Below, piece by piece: positions 25,616 to 38,511 of a stretch of DNA of 64,000 nt. A program made the position numbers and the translations under genes. This DNA comes from Oxyruncus cristatus (Eukaryota; Chordata; Aves; Passeriformes; Cotingidae), in contig VXAY01001005.1 of assembly GCA_013399855.1 (NCBI GenBank), positions 147,025 through 211,024 of the forward strand, in the 5' to 3' direction. The stretch's first letter is position 1. The number at the start of each line of letters is the position of its first letter. The notes under the pieces are model-generated. The model was given only the letters and a program-made list of their open reading frames with translations, ran no database searches and was not told the origin of the DNA.

Positions 25616-25700
25616 ACAGTTCTGTAATTGTATTTGTTGTACTACTTGTTGTACAATTAAAATTGTACATGTACAATTGTAATTGTACAGTTCTGTAATT
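25616..25700. repeat. tandem palindromes inside a direct repeat
   Basis: Two adjacent palindromes of form GTACAATT-NN-AATTGTAC lie at 25651-25668 and 25671-25688, separated by AT. They are flanked by two identical 14-base direct repeats ACAGTTCTGTAATT (25616-25629 and 25687-25700). The unit can fold as two short hairpins or one longer cruciform. Confidence 0.85.
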
Positions 25701-26386
25701 CTTCAGTGAAGTGTTAAGTGGAAGTGAACTAACAAACCCTTACCACATTAAACTTTTCACTTTGACATTAAAATATGGCTATCTACTCCTAAAAACAGGA
25801 CTCTCCAGCTGAATTTTTACCAACTTTACATCCTTATGAAATGTAATATCTACAGTTTTCCAGATGGAGTACTGGTCTTTGTGGAAGGAACAGATTCTCT
25901 GCTAGAAAAGTTCACCTGTCATGTCCTTAACCGAAATTCTGGACTGTCTTATATTCTTCTCTTGCTGATCTTTGAAAACAAATGGCGGCTTTCTTCAACT
26001 GCAAGATTTATTGACATACTGAAGTGTATCTTGTGCTATGACAGCTTTTAAGTTGATGGAATTTTCTGTAGTAAAGAAGCCACCACCACTTTCCTTCTTG
26101 AAAGCTCACCTGCTTGCCAATTCAGTTTAGCATATATCTACGAAGGGTCCCAATTGCTTGTACAATCTCATAGATAAAATGCACAAAAAGATTCAGGAAT
26201 CAACTCCAATACCATTCTTCAATGTAAAGCTTAATTGTCATTATCAAGTAACTGACAACTCAAAAGGATCAGCACTGTATACCATACATTGTACATGAAA
26301 CCATCCAAGTTTACAGTTCCAGGCTAGCGAATCATGATGAGATTTTTTGTGGATTGATTGAAAAGATGTACCCATTGTTTCACTTC
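25701..26386. other. intronic, nothing recognised
   Basis: AT-rich intron sequence. The 71-codon open frame at 25836-26051 has no recognisable similarity. Confidence 0.45.
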
Positions 26387-27340
26387 TTGGGACTGGTACT
26401 CTTCAATATCTTTATCAATGACATAGACAGTGTGATCAAGTGCACCCTCAGCAAGTCTGCAGACCGCATGAAGCTGAGCAGTGCAGTTCACCTCACAGAA
26501 GGACAAGATGCCATCTAGGGGAACCTGAACAAGCCTGAGAAGTGGCCCCATGTGGGAATTTTATGAAGTCCAACAAGTCCAAGTGCATGGTGCTGTATGG
26601 TGTCTCTACACAAGTAGAGACTCTTCTCCCAGACTGGGAGAAGAACTCACTGAAAGCAGCCCTGCTGAGAAGGACTTGGGGGTTCTTGTGGATGAAAAGC
26701 TGGACATGAGCCAACAGTGTGCACTTACAGCCCACAAAGCCAATGGCATCCTAAGCTGTATCCAAAGAAACGTGGCCAGCAGGTTGAGGGAGGCGATTCT
26801 ACTCTGATCTCTTGAGTCCCCATCTGGAGTACTGCATCCAGCTCTGGAGTCCTTAGCACAGGAAGGATGTGGACCTTTTTGAGCTGGTCCAGAGAAGGAA
26901 CACAAAAATTATTAGGAGACTTGAATACCTCATCTGTGAGGAAAGGCTGAGAGATTTGGGATTGTTCAGGCTGGAGAAGAGAAGGCTCTGGAGTGACCTT
27001 ATTGTAGTGATTATTTTAGTAAATTAAAGGGGAATTAAGAAAAAAATAGGGAGAGTGACTTTTTGCATGGGCACGTAGTGATAGGATGAGGTGGAATGAT
27101 TTTAAATTAAAAGAGGAGAGATTTAGATTACATACTAGGATGAATATCTTTACTCAGAGAGTAGGGGCACTGGAAAAGGTTGCCCAGAGAGGTGGCAGGT
27201 GACCCATCCCTGGAAATATTCAAGGTCAGGTTGGACGGCACTCTGAGCAACCTGATCTAGTTGAAGATGTTACTGCCCATGACATGGTGTTGGACTGGAT
27301 GATCTTTAAAGGTCCCTTCCAACCCACACCATTCTATGAT
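26387..27340 (+). repeat. CR1 LINE fragment, sense
   Basis: A 0.95 kb CR1 3' segment on the plus strand. It starts in the reverse-transcriptase end (codons reading GLVLFNIFINDIDS-like, 26390-26430), continues through the [17 protein letters not shown] block (about 26675-26725) and the LRDLGLFRLEKRRL-like block (about 26940-26990), and ends with 'CCAACCCACACCATTCTATGAT' at 27340. Multiple frameshifts and stops make it a dead copy of moderate age. The two overlapping antisense open frames in it are shadows. Confidence 0.92.
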
Positions 27341-30048
27341 AAGAACATTGCACTGAGACAATATTCTGTTCCTGCTTGAAAAGTATTTCCATGGTGGTAA
27401 TCTGAGTTCTGAGAAGTATGGTTTTATGTTGTTCCATAAACTTCCATGGACTTCATGGAAGATGCCCAGTTCATTTTGCTGGACCTTCAGTATTCAGTGT
27501 AGAAACTGAAATACTAGCATGTGAAAGCTGTTCCTTACCAGATGAACATGATTATGTGAAGTGCATTTAAATTATTGTAACCACCAGGGAATCACCCAAG
27601 GTCTGTATCATCCTCAGTAGAGGGATTTGGTCTGTTATTAATCCCATCAGTTCACACATCAGGGCTGCAAGTAGACCTCCAGATAATTTTAGGATTTGTG
27701 TTACAGTGTAGCCCAGTAATTTCTCCTTCATTCTGCACCTGGCTAGAAGTTTAGGATTTCTTCTTCAGGATTCAGATCTCATCAATGGCCTCTATCTGCT
27801 CTCAGGAGTGCACTCTGCAGCCATTTAGAATTTGACTGTGACTGCCAGCATGCTACGTAGTTCATATAATTAATAGCATGTGATGCCAGTGCCTCATAAC
27901 TGAACCATTGCAGTGTTTCCTGTGTGAAATGTAAGGATGTGAAATACAAAGCTTCTTAATCTTTAGAGGAGATCAACTTCTTCCTTCCCTGTGAAGTGCT
28001 GTCACAGCTGTAACTAAGCGACAAATGTAAATAAGTCACTTAAGTAATTTTGAAAGTATGTCTAGACTCTGAAACTTACTCTTTATTTGAAATAACATAA
28101 AGTCATTCAGCTTTCAGATATACTGTGGGACAAGAAGGAATGAGTAAAATGGGAATTTGGAATGAGGTGATGGTTTTTCAGATAGTTTTTCAGTTTAAAA
28201 TTCTTATGGTTAGGTACCTTTGTTGAGTCTGAACTATTCTAAATGTTGGTTAATTTGAGGTATAGAAAAAATGGACATTTCTTTAAAAGCAAAGTGAGTC
28301 AGTCAATGTCTGAAAATACCTTTCAGCTTACAGTGAAAAGGTTGTTGTGAAAATTGTGTGACAGCAAAGATCTTCCATCTCAAAGAAAAAGGCATTTCAA
28401 ATCTTGCTTAATGAATTGTTTCATGTGCGTGTTGTGTAATTACTAATGCTATCAAGACCACTGTCCTCTAAGTTATTTGTGACAAACCTCAGTTAAGATA
28501 GTGAGGGCTAAAACCTATTCAAGTGAATTTAATGACTTTATTTACTAAAATACACTGCTTAAAATCTTGTGCCTCCAAGAAGGCTTTTAAAGATATCTTC
28601 TTGGTCACGAAATATTGTTTTGATTTGCACAGTGATGCTTTACATGGATCAGATCACCTGATTATAGAAGAAGTTAAAGGGAAATGGTCTAGTTTTATTA
28701 ATTTATTGTTTCTGTGAACAAAAACCTCGCTGAAGTTCAGTGATAAACATTTCAAGTGCAGCCTGATTTATATATGTCAGATACTCTAATCTGTTCCCAG
28801 TTCAGAATTTTTGAAAACTGCTGCTGAGGCCACTTAAATACTGTGGCAACATTGCGTGCTAATGCACCCTTCTGCCAGGATATTAATTGCAATTTGAGGG
28901 TACCATTTTTTACCCAGTTTGTAGAGATAGTTATATTTTTCTCCAAAACAAAAAATAACTCTGTATATTCAGTGGAGGTACTCTCTATCCTGCATCAATA
29001 GTTATGCTTTGTATCTTCTTTAAAAATGTTTTTGTTAATAATAAAAGGAAAACTTCTCTCAGAATATTTAGGATTGATTTCAGTGAGAAATCTGGCACAG
29101 TTAGGAGTGGAAACATGTAATATTTCATTTACTTTGAGTTCTCACAGTAAAAGGCTTTGTAGTGGAGAGAGAATTAAGTCTAAAAAAAAAGAATCAAGGC
29201 ACCACTTTTCAAATTGTGTTTTTGAGTATAGGCTAGAATTGGTTTGGGCTTGGGTCTTTTTTAATGGAAATAGCAATTTCAGAATCAGGTTAATGTTAAA
29301 GTTAGCCAAACTCGTTTTATATTGCAGTATTTCATTGCTATAAAGCACTAAATCATGAGGCACACTGTTAGTATCCACTCCGTATAAATTTGATAATGTC
29401 TTCCACAATTTGTTACCAGGATTTCCTATTTAATGCAGCATATACTATCGAACTTCGCATGGTGAAATTCTTCAGGATAAAGATAATTCTTCGGGATAAA
29501 AATACTGGTTTTATTTCTTTTATAAGCCTAGCTATAGATACATTTTCTAAAATGCAGGTTTTTTCTTTGCTATAATACCTGATTTAGGATTATTAAATAT
29601 GGTTTCCTTAAGATTGGCACTAGTCTGCAGATTCAGTTGCAGAAGCTTAACTGTGACAAACACAGTAAACCCCTGAAAACTAAGCTGCAGTCTCTTTCAC
29701 ATGCCAATGCTAGCTTAGGGAACGACAGAAAAAATGCTGATGTAATTTATGCCAGTGAAGCACAAAGATGGATTAAAGCCATGTTTGCTCCCCTCCTCCC
29801 ATCCAGACTTGAGCCAACGTTCCTCCGCTAGTCTGGAAAAACTGGCACTGTATTAGCTCTCTCCTGCTAAGGCATTGATTTACATTTTTTAAAAGTTGAC
29901 AAAATACTTACTTGATTTTTACAAAGGGTAAATGAGTGCCAGAGATCTATATTAGAAACACATTGAAAGGAGGTGTTTCTTTTCTATTTGGCAAAAAAAT
30001 AAGCATTTGTTTGGATTTTAGTACTGCCACTAACTTTTAAAGGAAGAA

Positions 30049-30098
30049 AGGAAAAAAACCCTTCTGCTGTAAAAGAAAAAAACCCCTTCTACTGTAAA
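30049..30098. repeat. two-copy tandem repeat
   Basis: Two adjacent imperfect copies of a 25-base unit made of an A-run, ACCCCTTCT and GCTGTAAA-like bases. Differences between copies are one or two substitutions and a length change in the homopolymers. Confidence 0.7.
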
Positions 30099-30824
30099 TC
30101 TTTTTTTTTCCTTCTCCCCACTTTCATCCCTGTACTGCTAGAATGTGGCCAGACCTTGCTTGATATGTAAATGCTAACCCGTACCCCACTGCTTCAGTCA
30201 GTAGTTCATATTAAAAAATTCTTCTTCTCCTAAAGTTGTGTATTTATTGCTTCTAGCTGTTCAGCATGCCTGAGAAACTCAGAGCATTTAGAGTGGGGTT
30301 TTTTGTTTGTTTATTTTTGTTAATTCCTCCGTGTCTGAGTTTATTTGGACTAGGCATCTGAGCCTTGACTACTGTTTGACTTAAATTCAGAGATGATCCA
30401 TGCTTTACTCAAGGGATATCTAGTGTTAGATTTACCCTCTGGAAATCTTACCTTTTTTTTTTTGTTGCCAGCAAATCTAGTGAAGAATGAAGAAATAATC
30501 ATCTAAATCTTTATTAGGCTTACTTAAGCTTCCTGCTTATTGACACACCTTTTCAAGCACCCCAGCTTCATCTCATTGAATGACATGTTTAAGCAGTAAG
30601 GATTTGGACATACTCAGAAAGGGGAGAGGGAGGGATAAAATAGAAAGCAGAGTGTCCAGAGAAGCTGAATGTTATGAAAAACTGAGTATTTTTGTGCTAG
30701 AAATGTTCTCCTCTCCTTCCCCTCTCTTCAACTCTGTGCTGTTTGTGATACTGCCTGACTGCTTGTGTTAACTTGGGGAAGTGATTTTCTGACTGACTTC
30801 AGAGTATCAGATGTTGTACAAGCT

Positions 30825-30875
30825 CTTGCCAGAGACAGGATGCTAGACTGGATGGATCATTCTGCTATGGTGGTT
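30825..30875 (+). repeat. possible ancient amniote repeat fragment
   Basis: 'GAGACAGGATGCTAGACTGG' followed by 'ATGGATCATT' resembles the 'GGATACTGGGCTAGATGGACC' motif seen in old dispersed repeats of reptiles and birds. It is short and recognised from memory only. Confidence 0.3.
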
Positions 30876-31838
30876 CCCCTGTCCTTGTAGTAAATGCTTT
30901 GTAAAGTTTTTCTACACTGGTGGACTGTCTGGAACAACATCTGGAATTTGCATTCTTCCTTATGGCTCTAGCAGGAGCGGTTGTCTATTTAAAGTACCAT
31001 ATTCTTGCATCAAACTACTTAACCTTTTTGTGAAGAGGTCAAGGATGTAATGTTGATATACTATGTACAAATTTTTACAGAACAGACACAATATCAACAT
31101 AAAATAACTGAATTTTCAATAGAAAAAGATTTCTTGATTAAAAAAGCAAGTCATCACAGTTTTACATTTTTCTAATTCTGATATTATGAAAACTAATCTC
31201 CACTAATTTTTCCACAGGGTATCTTTGAAATAGGTGAGCTTTTTCATAGTTAAGTGGATTTTTCTGTGTCTTCGAAGGTTACTTACAATTAAATCTTCTT
31301 TCAAGAGAAAAAAATGCTTAGTACTATTTTGAACAATGGAAAGATCCCATTAGTCTTCACCAAGATTAGGTTATGCTGTTGCCTTTCAAAAACTAATGTC
31401 TATGGGGTTTTTTTTAACCTGGAAATCCCATACAGAGTGAAACTATTAGTTTCTTATAATTTCTGCAGTAATTATTTTGGGGTAAAACTAAGCATGTAAC
31501 ATTCAAATAGAGTATCTCAAAAAGTATTATGAGATATCTGCCAAAGTTCTGTTCTGATTTTATGCTGTAGGCTTACACCAAGAAAAAATACAAACAATTA
31601 ATTCTTTGGTCTGTGGAGGACCCACAACTTTCTGATTATTCTGAAGAGGTAAAGCCAATTTTTTTCATCCTCCAGTACCTGTAATACACAAGTTCAAAGG
31701 GCCAGTCAAAGTTAACAGAAATGTACAGTCTGAGTTTGTATGATATTTTTTAACCATATTTTCATCAGTTTTACTTGCTTAGCATTGGGGACACTTTTGC
31801 TCTGCGCAAGAGCAACAGTAGAACATTACCTGCATTGT

Positions 31839-32405
31839 TGTCATGGTTTAACCCCAACCATCATGCAGCCACTCACTCCCCCACCAGCAGGATTGGAGAG
31901 ATGATTGAAAGGGTGAAAGCTGGAAAAATCATGAGTTAAGGTACAGTCAGTTTAATAGGAAAAGCAAAAGACACATGCACAAGCAAAGAAAAACAAAGAA
32001 TTAATTCACTGCTTCCCATGGGCAAGCAGGTGTTCACCATCCCCAGGAGAGCCAGGTCCCATCACATGTGATGGTTACTTGGGAATACAAACGCCATTAC
32101 TCCAAACATCCCCCCCTCCTTCTTCTTCGCAGCTTAATGTACTGATCATGATGTCATATGGTCTGGAATATCCCTTTGGTCAGTTTGGGTCACCTGTCCC
32201 AGCTGTGTCTCCTCCCCAGTCTCCCATGCTTTCTCACCAGCTGACAGTATGAAAAGCAGAAAAGGCCTTAGCTCTGTGTAACTCCTGCTCAGCAATAACG
32301 AAACATCACTATACTATCAACTCTATGTTCAGCACAAATCCAAAACACAGCCCCATACTAGGCACTGTGAAGAAAATTAACTCTACCCCAGCCAAAACTA
32401 GGACA
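31839..32405 (-). mobile_element. solo LTR of an endogenous retrovirus, antisense to CWC27
   Basis: On the minus strand the element starts TGTCCTAGTTTTGGCTGGGG at 32405 and ends GGGGTTAAACCATGACA at 31839, with TG...CA ends. It matches a high-copy avian LTR type whose plus-strand view begins TGTCATGGTTTAACCCC. The antisense orientation follows from ATTAAA on the minus strand (31956-31951) near its 3' end and from the known orientation of that LTR type. The copy is about 567 bases, internally diverged, with a decayed TATA region. No target duplication is visible (flanks ATTGT and AACAG). No internal retroviral genes are present. Confidence 0.85.
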
Positions 32406-35400
32406 AACAGCTGAAAGCTGAAATATTGTGAGCTAATAGTACTCCATTCATCTGAAAGCTAGAAAATACCTCTTTTGGGTCTTGAAATTATTCTCAGTAA
32501 AGTACATGGGGATGAGTTATTTATAGTAATAGCAAAACATCCTTTTTGCCTTCTTAGTACTCATGTTCTCTTGCCTTGATTCAAAATATATGCTTTGTCA
32601 TTTGACATTTTTCACTCTATTTATATTTTGAGGAGTCTCTTTCTCTCTCTTTTGTTTCTCATTCCAATCCTTTTTTTAGTCTTTACCTTCCTCAATTTAT
32701 TTTTTGTGGTCTTATAACTGCCCTGTGTTTCTCAACTGTCTCTCCTATTCTTGTGCCACCCGCTACTCTACTGGGGGTGAAAAGAGTGCCAGTGAGTTCA
32801 TTTTTCCAGAACAGCTAAATTTTTTTCCCTTGGGAGAGAGATCTCCTTTGCTTTGATCTATGGATTCACTCATCTGTGTTCATGAGTTAAATTTCTGTCT
32901 ACTGCCTAGGTATCTTGAGGGTGATGGAGGGAAAGTGTTATAATGTTTCCTACCTTAAATGATTAATGCTTTCAGTTTTACATACTTGTTTACAATACTT
33001 GAAGGAAAATGTTAGTGCCAAGTAGAGTATAATTTAAGGAAAGCAGTAGTACTTGAGTACTTCTCATTGTTTTAAATATGTGATGCATTGTGAAATTGAG
33101 AAAAGTAGGAAGCACATTACTTGAAAGCAATGTTGAACTTGGAAACAGACGGTAGTACTGTTATGGTCCATATTGGGTTCCTATTTTTAGACAGCCTATA
33201 CAATGCAAGAAGCAACACTGAATTTCTTGACACAGGTACTTACTCCTCTGGGTTCATTTTAAACATCCTGATGGAAAGAACCAGTAACTTTCATAAAACT
33301 ATAATTTACAAAACCATAATTTACAAAATTCTGATATTGTGAATGTCATAGCAATGGGATTAGTTGTTTTATTTATTTAGTGCAAAAACACAGAGTATAA
33401 CTCCAACTTCAGTGGTTTATGCAGGCACCTACAAAGTGCAGGCACCTGCCTAAAACTGCTTTAGAAGTTACTCTTGCCAGAAGCCACTACCCTCACAACA
33501 GAGTTGGCAGAGCGTAACTTCTGTTCACACTTGTTGGTGATTTACTGCAAAGCTCAGCTGCTTAAAAATGCTGATGCAGGTGAGTGCAAGGCTTCCTCTG
33601 TAAAGCTACTTGACCAAGGGTATTTGAAGGGGCAGGAGGATAGGTGGTAACAGCCACCAGCTGTATCAGTTTGAAAAACAAGTGTGGATTTAGGCAATAC
33701 AGCTTTGCAATTTCATTCCATTAGTATAAAAATCACTGACACCTGAATGCATTTATGCCTGGAGATTGGAGCTTCTTCAGTAGTGCAAAAGCATAGTGCT
33801 TTGTTACTGTTGTCAAGGTTCAAAATTATTTAGTTCACTTATTGCCACTTCAGTTTCTCCCAAAGTGGGTTCTGGAAAGGCCGGAGCTGTTGGGTTTACC
33901 AGGCTTCTCTTTATGCTACACTTAACATGACTGCCACCTGTCAGCAGCTGGCATATGGTTCAGATCCAATGCATGGCTCACACATCTCAAAATCAGAGGG
34001 ATTACAGTGTATCATATCTTTTCTTACAAGTACTGTCTCACTAGAAGAGTTCAAAAGAGCCTGATCTGTTTGCTGACCTGAGAATATCACTAGGCCATGA
34101 GAGCAACCACCTACCTTTGAAATCCTGTGCTGTCTCTGAAACTGTCTTAAATTAATTCAGATATTTCAGTCTGACATTTCAAGACTTCCCATTTTGGGAA
34201 TGCAGAGGAGAACCAACTATTGCATGTTCTTTAGTAACACTGAAGGAAGGAAGTGCAGTGCAGCAGAACAGGTGTTCCTGCATTACATGGGATAGGATCA
34301 TGGTTAACCTGTAGGATGCTGTCGTCTGGTCAGGGTAAAAATAAACCCTCTCCAGCAAAACATCCATGCAAAGATTGCTCGTTCTGATTTGCAGCACTCT
34401 CTTAATAATAGGTGTTAAGAAAATAATTTTGTAGTTACTTCTACTAAAGAAAGACAACAATTCGCACACCTAGGTACTTCAGAGCCAGAGTCATCAGTTT
34501 TGGCAAACTCTTTTATTAAAACTAGGTTTAAAAAAAAAATATTAAGCTGCAAAACTTAGGGTTTGTTTTCTTTTGAGTTCTGCATGGTAGAACTTTCATC
34601 CTTCACATTTTGAAGAAAAGTGTGTTTTAAATTTAAAGGTCTCCCTTGTTTAAAATGATCTGTTAACAATCAGCGCAAGTTAGTAGGTTCCTGAAGACGA
34701 GAAATAAAGAGATCAAGTTAGTGCTTTCAGCACAGTGATTCAGAAAAACTAGGCAGCCAGCTCCTCACTGAGCTCAGGAACATGCAAAAGGGAAGAAAGC
34801 TGTAAACCTAACAAGGAAAAGTCTCATGAAACCCGTATTTGTGGAATTGCAGCTCTAACTCTGCACTTGGAAAATTATGCAAATGCAAAGTTCTGTTGGA
34901 GGAGCTTGAGTAAGATTATTTTAAATTAAAGTAATTAATATAGAAATAATTATTAAATACTTCCCATGTTCCTTAAAAAATAGAACAATTCCAGTTGGTT
35001 TTGAAAAACAGTATTCTGGGTGATTTAACATTTACATAGATGCAGAACAGGTCTACCTGTGAAGATGTGTGACTAGCTAAAAATAAACTTAAGTTCATAG
35101 AAGGAAAATATTTTTTAAAATATCCACTATAGTCTGTGTTTATTTTGTTTTACCTATGAGATGCTGCATCTGAAGTTGATTCTGGGAATATCAGAAAGTA
35201 CCTTAATATTGGCTTATTTTTAATCACAACTAGGAGTGTATCATTGGAAAGTTATGAATAAGAGTCAGAGACGGTGACTTCTTTCAGCTCTTGGGAGAGA
35301 CTGCTTAGTCTGCTTAGTATAAATCTAGTGCATCTAATTTGCAAACTACCTGGGACCACAGTATGGTCTGACCCAAGAATTAGAGATGCATTTACTTTTA

Positions 35401-36430
35401 ATTCCTGTTAGTTGTATCCTGCAAGTTGTATCCTGTGCTGTGGCATTCTTGGAAAACCTGAGTTGATGGAAGACCTGTGTGTGACTACACTTCTACTTAC
35501 ACTCCTATAACACACTCTAAAACCATGCACCAAGGGGATGACTCCATCTCTTTAGGCCTGTGCTTTACTTCAGACAAGGATAGTGGGCTTTGGTGTGTGT
35601 ACTCATCTTTAGTAAGTTGAGAAGAATATGACAAATGCAGAAAGCATGTTCACTAAAATAAATTACTTCAGTCCCTCCACTGTGAGACAATGTTTTTATA
35701 ATTAAACTACAAATATGCAATCATGAGTCACTCTTATGGTACATTATGTTTTTTCTGAATTGTAGAGATGACTAAAAAAATAAGTTTGGGTATTAGTAGT
35801 GTGTACAGGGTTATAAACTACCCAAGTTTTATACACTGGAAACGACTCTTAAGTATTTATGAAACCCACATGTCAAGAATCAATTGTAATGAAAATTCTA
35901 AATTTTGGGGTTTAGCAGTTTTCTAAAGCATTCAAACAGATCTCATAGTCTATAGCTTTGAATTTTGTCCGGTTTCTTTAGTAGTACTTATTGTAATCTA
36001 CAGTAACTGAGCTGGTTCTTCCTCCTTTTCTTTATGTGTGGAGATTTGCACTAGAGCTCTTTGAAAACCCTGTTTAATTCAGGACCTCTTACATGTTGCA
36101 AGAGACCGGTAAAGCGGTATTTCATTGGCCGCAAGACTTCCCTTTGCAACTCATTTTTCCTGGATTTCTGTCACAAGGATTGTTGACAAAGACATCTAAT
36201 GCTGTAAATATTGATATGCTTATATTCAGATCAGTATAGCTCTAAGTTGTCCCAGCAAAGTCAAAGATGTTTTTGAAATTGGTTGAACACAGAATCCAAA
36301 GATTAAGTGAGGGTTTTGCCTAGGCATGTGTGTTTGCCCTGAAAAATCATTTAATTCTGTTTTGCAGAGTTTTTTAGAATGAACATATAAACTTTTCTAT
36401 ATATAAAATACATAAATATATCTACAAACA
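32406..36430. other. intronic, nothing recognised
   Basis: A 4 kb AT-rich stretch. A short direct duplication of ATAATTTACAAAA occurs near 33300-33328, and a TGCAGGCACCT repeat near 33420-33450. The antisense 96-codon open frame at 34179-34469 has no recognisable similarity. Confidence 0.5.
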
Positions 36431-37070
36431 CACCACCTCTCTAGGCAATCTGTTCCAGTGTTTCACTGCCCTCATTGTAAAAAATATCTTCCTTAAATCT
36501 AGTCTGAATCTACCCACTTTTGGTTTAAAACCATTACTCCTTATCCTGTCACAACAGACCCTCCTAAAAAGTCTGTCTTATAAACTCCGTTATGTACTGA
36601 AAGTCCACAATAAGTTCTCCTCAGAGCCTTCTCTTCTCTAGGGCGTACAGGCCCAACTCTCAGCCTTTCCTCACAGGAGAAGGTGCTCCAGCCCTCTAAT
36701 CATCTTTGTAGCCTCCTCTGGACCTTCTCCAACAGGTCCATGTGTTTCGGTTGCTGAGGACCCCAGAGCTGGATGCAGAACTCCAGATGGGGTCTCACCA
36801 GAGCAGAGTAGAGGGGCAGAATCCCCTCCCTTGACCTGTTGGCCACACTGCTTTTGTTGCAGCCCAGGATACAATTGGCTTTCTGGGCTGTGAGTGCACA
36901 TTGCTGGGTCATGTTGAGCTTTCAACCAGCACCCCCAAGTCCATCTCAGCAGGGCTGCTCTCAATCTGTTCATCCCCCAGCCTGAATTGATTCTTGGGGT
37001 TGTCCCAGTCCATGTACAAGACCTTGTACTTGGCCTTGTTGAGCCTCCTGAGGTTCATATGGTCCCGCTT
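36431..37070 (-). repeat. CR1 LINE fragment, antisense, 3' tail missing
   Basis: Minus-strand CR1 ORF2 C-terminus: [18 protein letters not shown] (about 36912-36860), LYSALVRPHLEFCIQLWGPQ (about 36818-36760), then the LEKVQRR block. At the low-coordinate end the sequence begins within the 'CACCTCTCTAGGCAATCTG' motif, so the usual last 130-150 bases and the ATTCTATG tail are absent. It is closely related to the copy at 4221-5136. Broken by stops and frameshifts. Confidence 0.9.
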
Positions 37071-37702
37071 CGCAGTCATGTAATTGTGATGTTTTCAGAT
37101 TACTGGAATTTGCTGAAATCAGGAAATATCTGATGGGGGTAAAACTACTAATCAACAGGAGAAGAAACATGGAATTGAACAAGGCATTTGTTTAGTCTGG
37201 TATTCAAAGCACAATCTGAGCCAAGTTAATGTGGAGCAGCAGGACTTGAAGCATTCCCCGTTTGATCTTCTGTGTACCTACTTCAAGTGGTTTCCATGTA
37301 AGCTCTTCCCCAATTTTGTAAAACCCTACACCCTGTAGTCCAAAATGACTAATAGGAAAACTTGAGAAACACTCCCTATTCCTGGGAAAAATTTGCCATA
37401 CATTTTGGAAGATATGTTAAACAGAAAAAGACAAGAAAACGAAGCTTAGTATGTGAAATAAAATCCAGCAGACACAACTCTAATTATTTTTCAAAATGGG
37501 TCTTTACAAAAGTAGTTATTTTATAAGACTTGGGATCTGTTAAGAAAAAAAAAACAAATTAACAACAAAGAAACCCAGGTCAGTTCTATTTTGCTATTGC
37601 CCAAAATAAATCATGATAATAAAATCTTGTCATGCACATCGTAAGTACAAATTATAGTTTTCCATTCATTCACTGAGTTTGAGCTATGTTTTATTTCTGT
37701 AG
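37071..37702. other. CWC27 last intron, 3' end
   Basis: AT-rich sequence ending in the acceptor TTATTTCTGTAG directly before the terminal exon. Confidence 0.75.
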
Positions 37703-37865
37703 GATGTCACATGTACTTCAGTTTGAAGACAGAAGCAGAAAGGTGAAAGATGCAAGCATGCAGGATGAAGACACTTTTGAGATTTATGATCCACGGAATC
37801 CTGTGACTAAGAGGAGGAGAGAAGAAAGCAAGAAGATAATGAGAGAAAAAAAGGAAAGGAGATAA
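37703..37865 (+). CDS. CWC27: CWC27 terminal coding exon and stop
   Basis: Its first base completes the Trp codon of the preceding exon, and 53 residues plus TAA follow. The protein reads MSHVLQFEDRSRKVKDASMQ, then DEDTFEIYDPRNPV, then a basic tail KRRREESKKIMREKKERR. This block is nearly invariant in vertebrate CWC27, and with GW from the previous exon it forms the conserved EGWMSHVLQFE motif. The lysine/arginine-rich end is a plausible nuclear-localisation or RNA-contact segment. The in-frame ATG here is internal, not a start. The stop lies at 37863-37865. Human variants truncating this region of CWC27 are linked to retinal degeneration with skeletal anomalies, so the C-terminus matters. 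I see no frameshift or premature stop in any of the four exons. Confidence 0.97.
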
Positions 37866-38105
37866 AAGGAGTATAAAGCTAGCCAGAGCTGCCTTGGAAA
37901 GTGACTGCAATACAGCACTGGCTCTTTTGTAAGCTGATTCTAAAAATATCCCTGAACAAGTGTGAAAAGTAATCTCTCAAGAACCTGTCACGCAGTTTTA
38001 AAGCGGAGCTTTCACTTCTTAAGTTGTACGGCATGTGCTGTCACTGCATTCATTATCCTCTCTAAAGGTTTTTAGAATTATGTATTTAATAAAACAGCTG
38101 ACTTG
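37866..38105 (+). other. CWC27: CWC27 3'UTR
   Basis: A short 3'UTR of about 240 bases from the stop codon to just after the first good poly(A) signal. The cleavage position is estimated from AATAAA at 38088 and a U/G-rich stretch at about 38104-38122. A second AATAAA at 38163-38168 could give a slightly longer form. Confidence 0.75.
38088..38093 (+). terminator. CWC27 poly(A) signal
   Basis: AATAAA is followed about 15-30 bases later by a T/G-rich element (CTTTTGTCTGTAGTTT), the arrangement expected for a cleavage and polyadenylation site. Confidence 0.8.
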
Positions 38106-38511
38106 GCTTTTGTCTGTAGTTTAATTGCAATAGTCACCATCATTGTTTAATCAGTATATGTTAATAAAAAAGTTTTAAAATTAATGAGAATTTGTCTAAG
38201 CAAGGGTGAAATTAACACATAGAAACCCCATCTGCACAGTTTTAATATTTTCTGAAAGTACCGTTTTGTTTTTATTCTTTTTTTTAAAGACATGTAAACA
38301 TTGCAACAGTAAACATTGCCTGCCTGAACCACTCTGCCACAGAATTAAGATGATGTACTTTCAGTACTCCTTAGAATAGTCCCAGCTTTCTTGAAACAAA
38401 CTGAGTTTGAGAATTTGGTTATTGTCCCCTTTTTTTTGAAATACACATTCCAATACAGATCCCAGCTTCCCAGTAATATTCCCAATAATACAATTATTCA
38501 AAATAATACAT

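Larger units (their letters stand above)
27341..31838. other. intronic, mostly unannotated
   Basis: A 4.5 kb AT-rich stretch with no exon found. It includes a two-copy tandem repeat near 30049-30098 and one possible ancient repeat scrap near 30825-30875. The open frames at 29026-29343 and 29142-29408 are on opposite strands of the same AT-rich sequence and neither looks like a protein. Confidence 0.5.

Noticed and set aside
26324..26905. Several frames around 26.3-26.9 kb as genes
   Set aside because: All are frames or shadows of a decayed CR1 copy.
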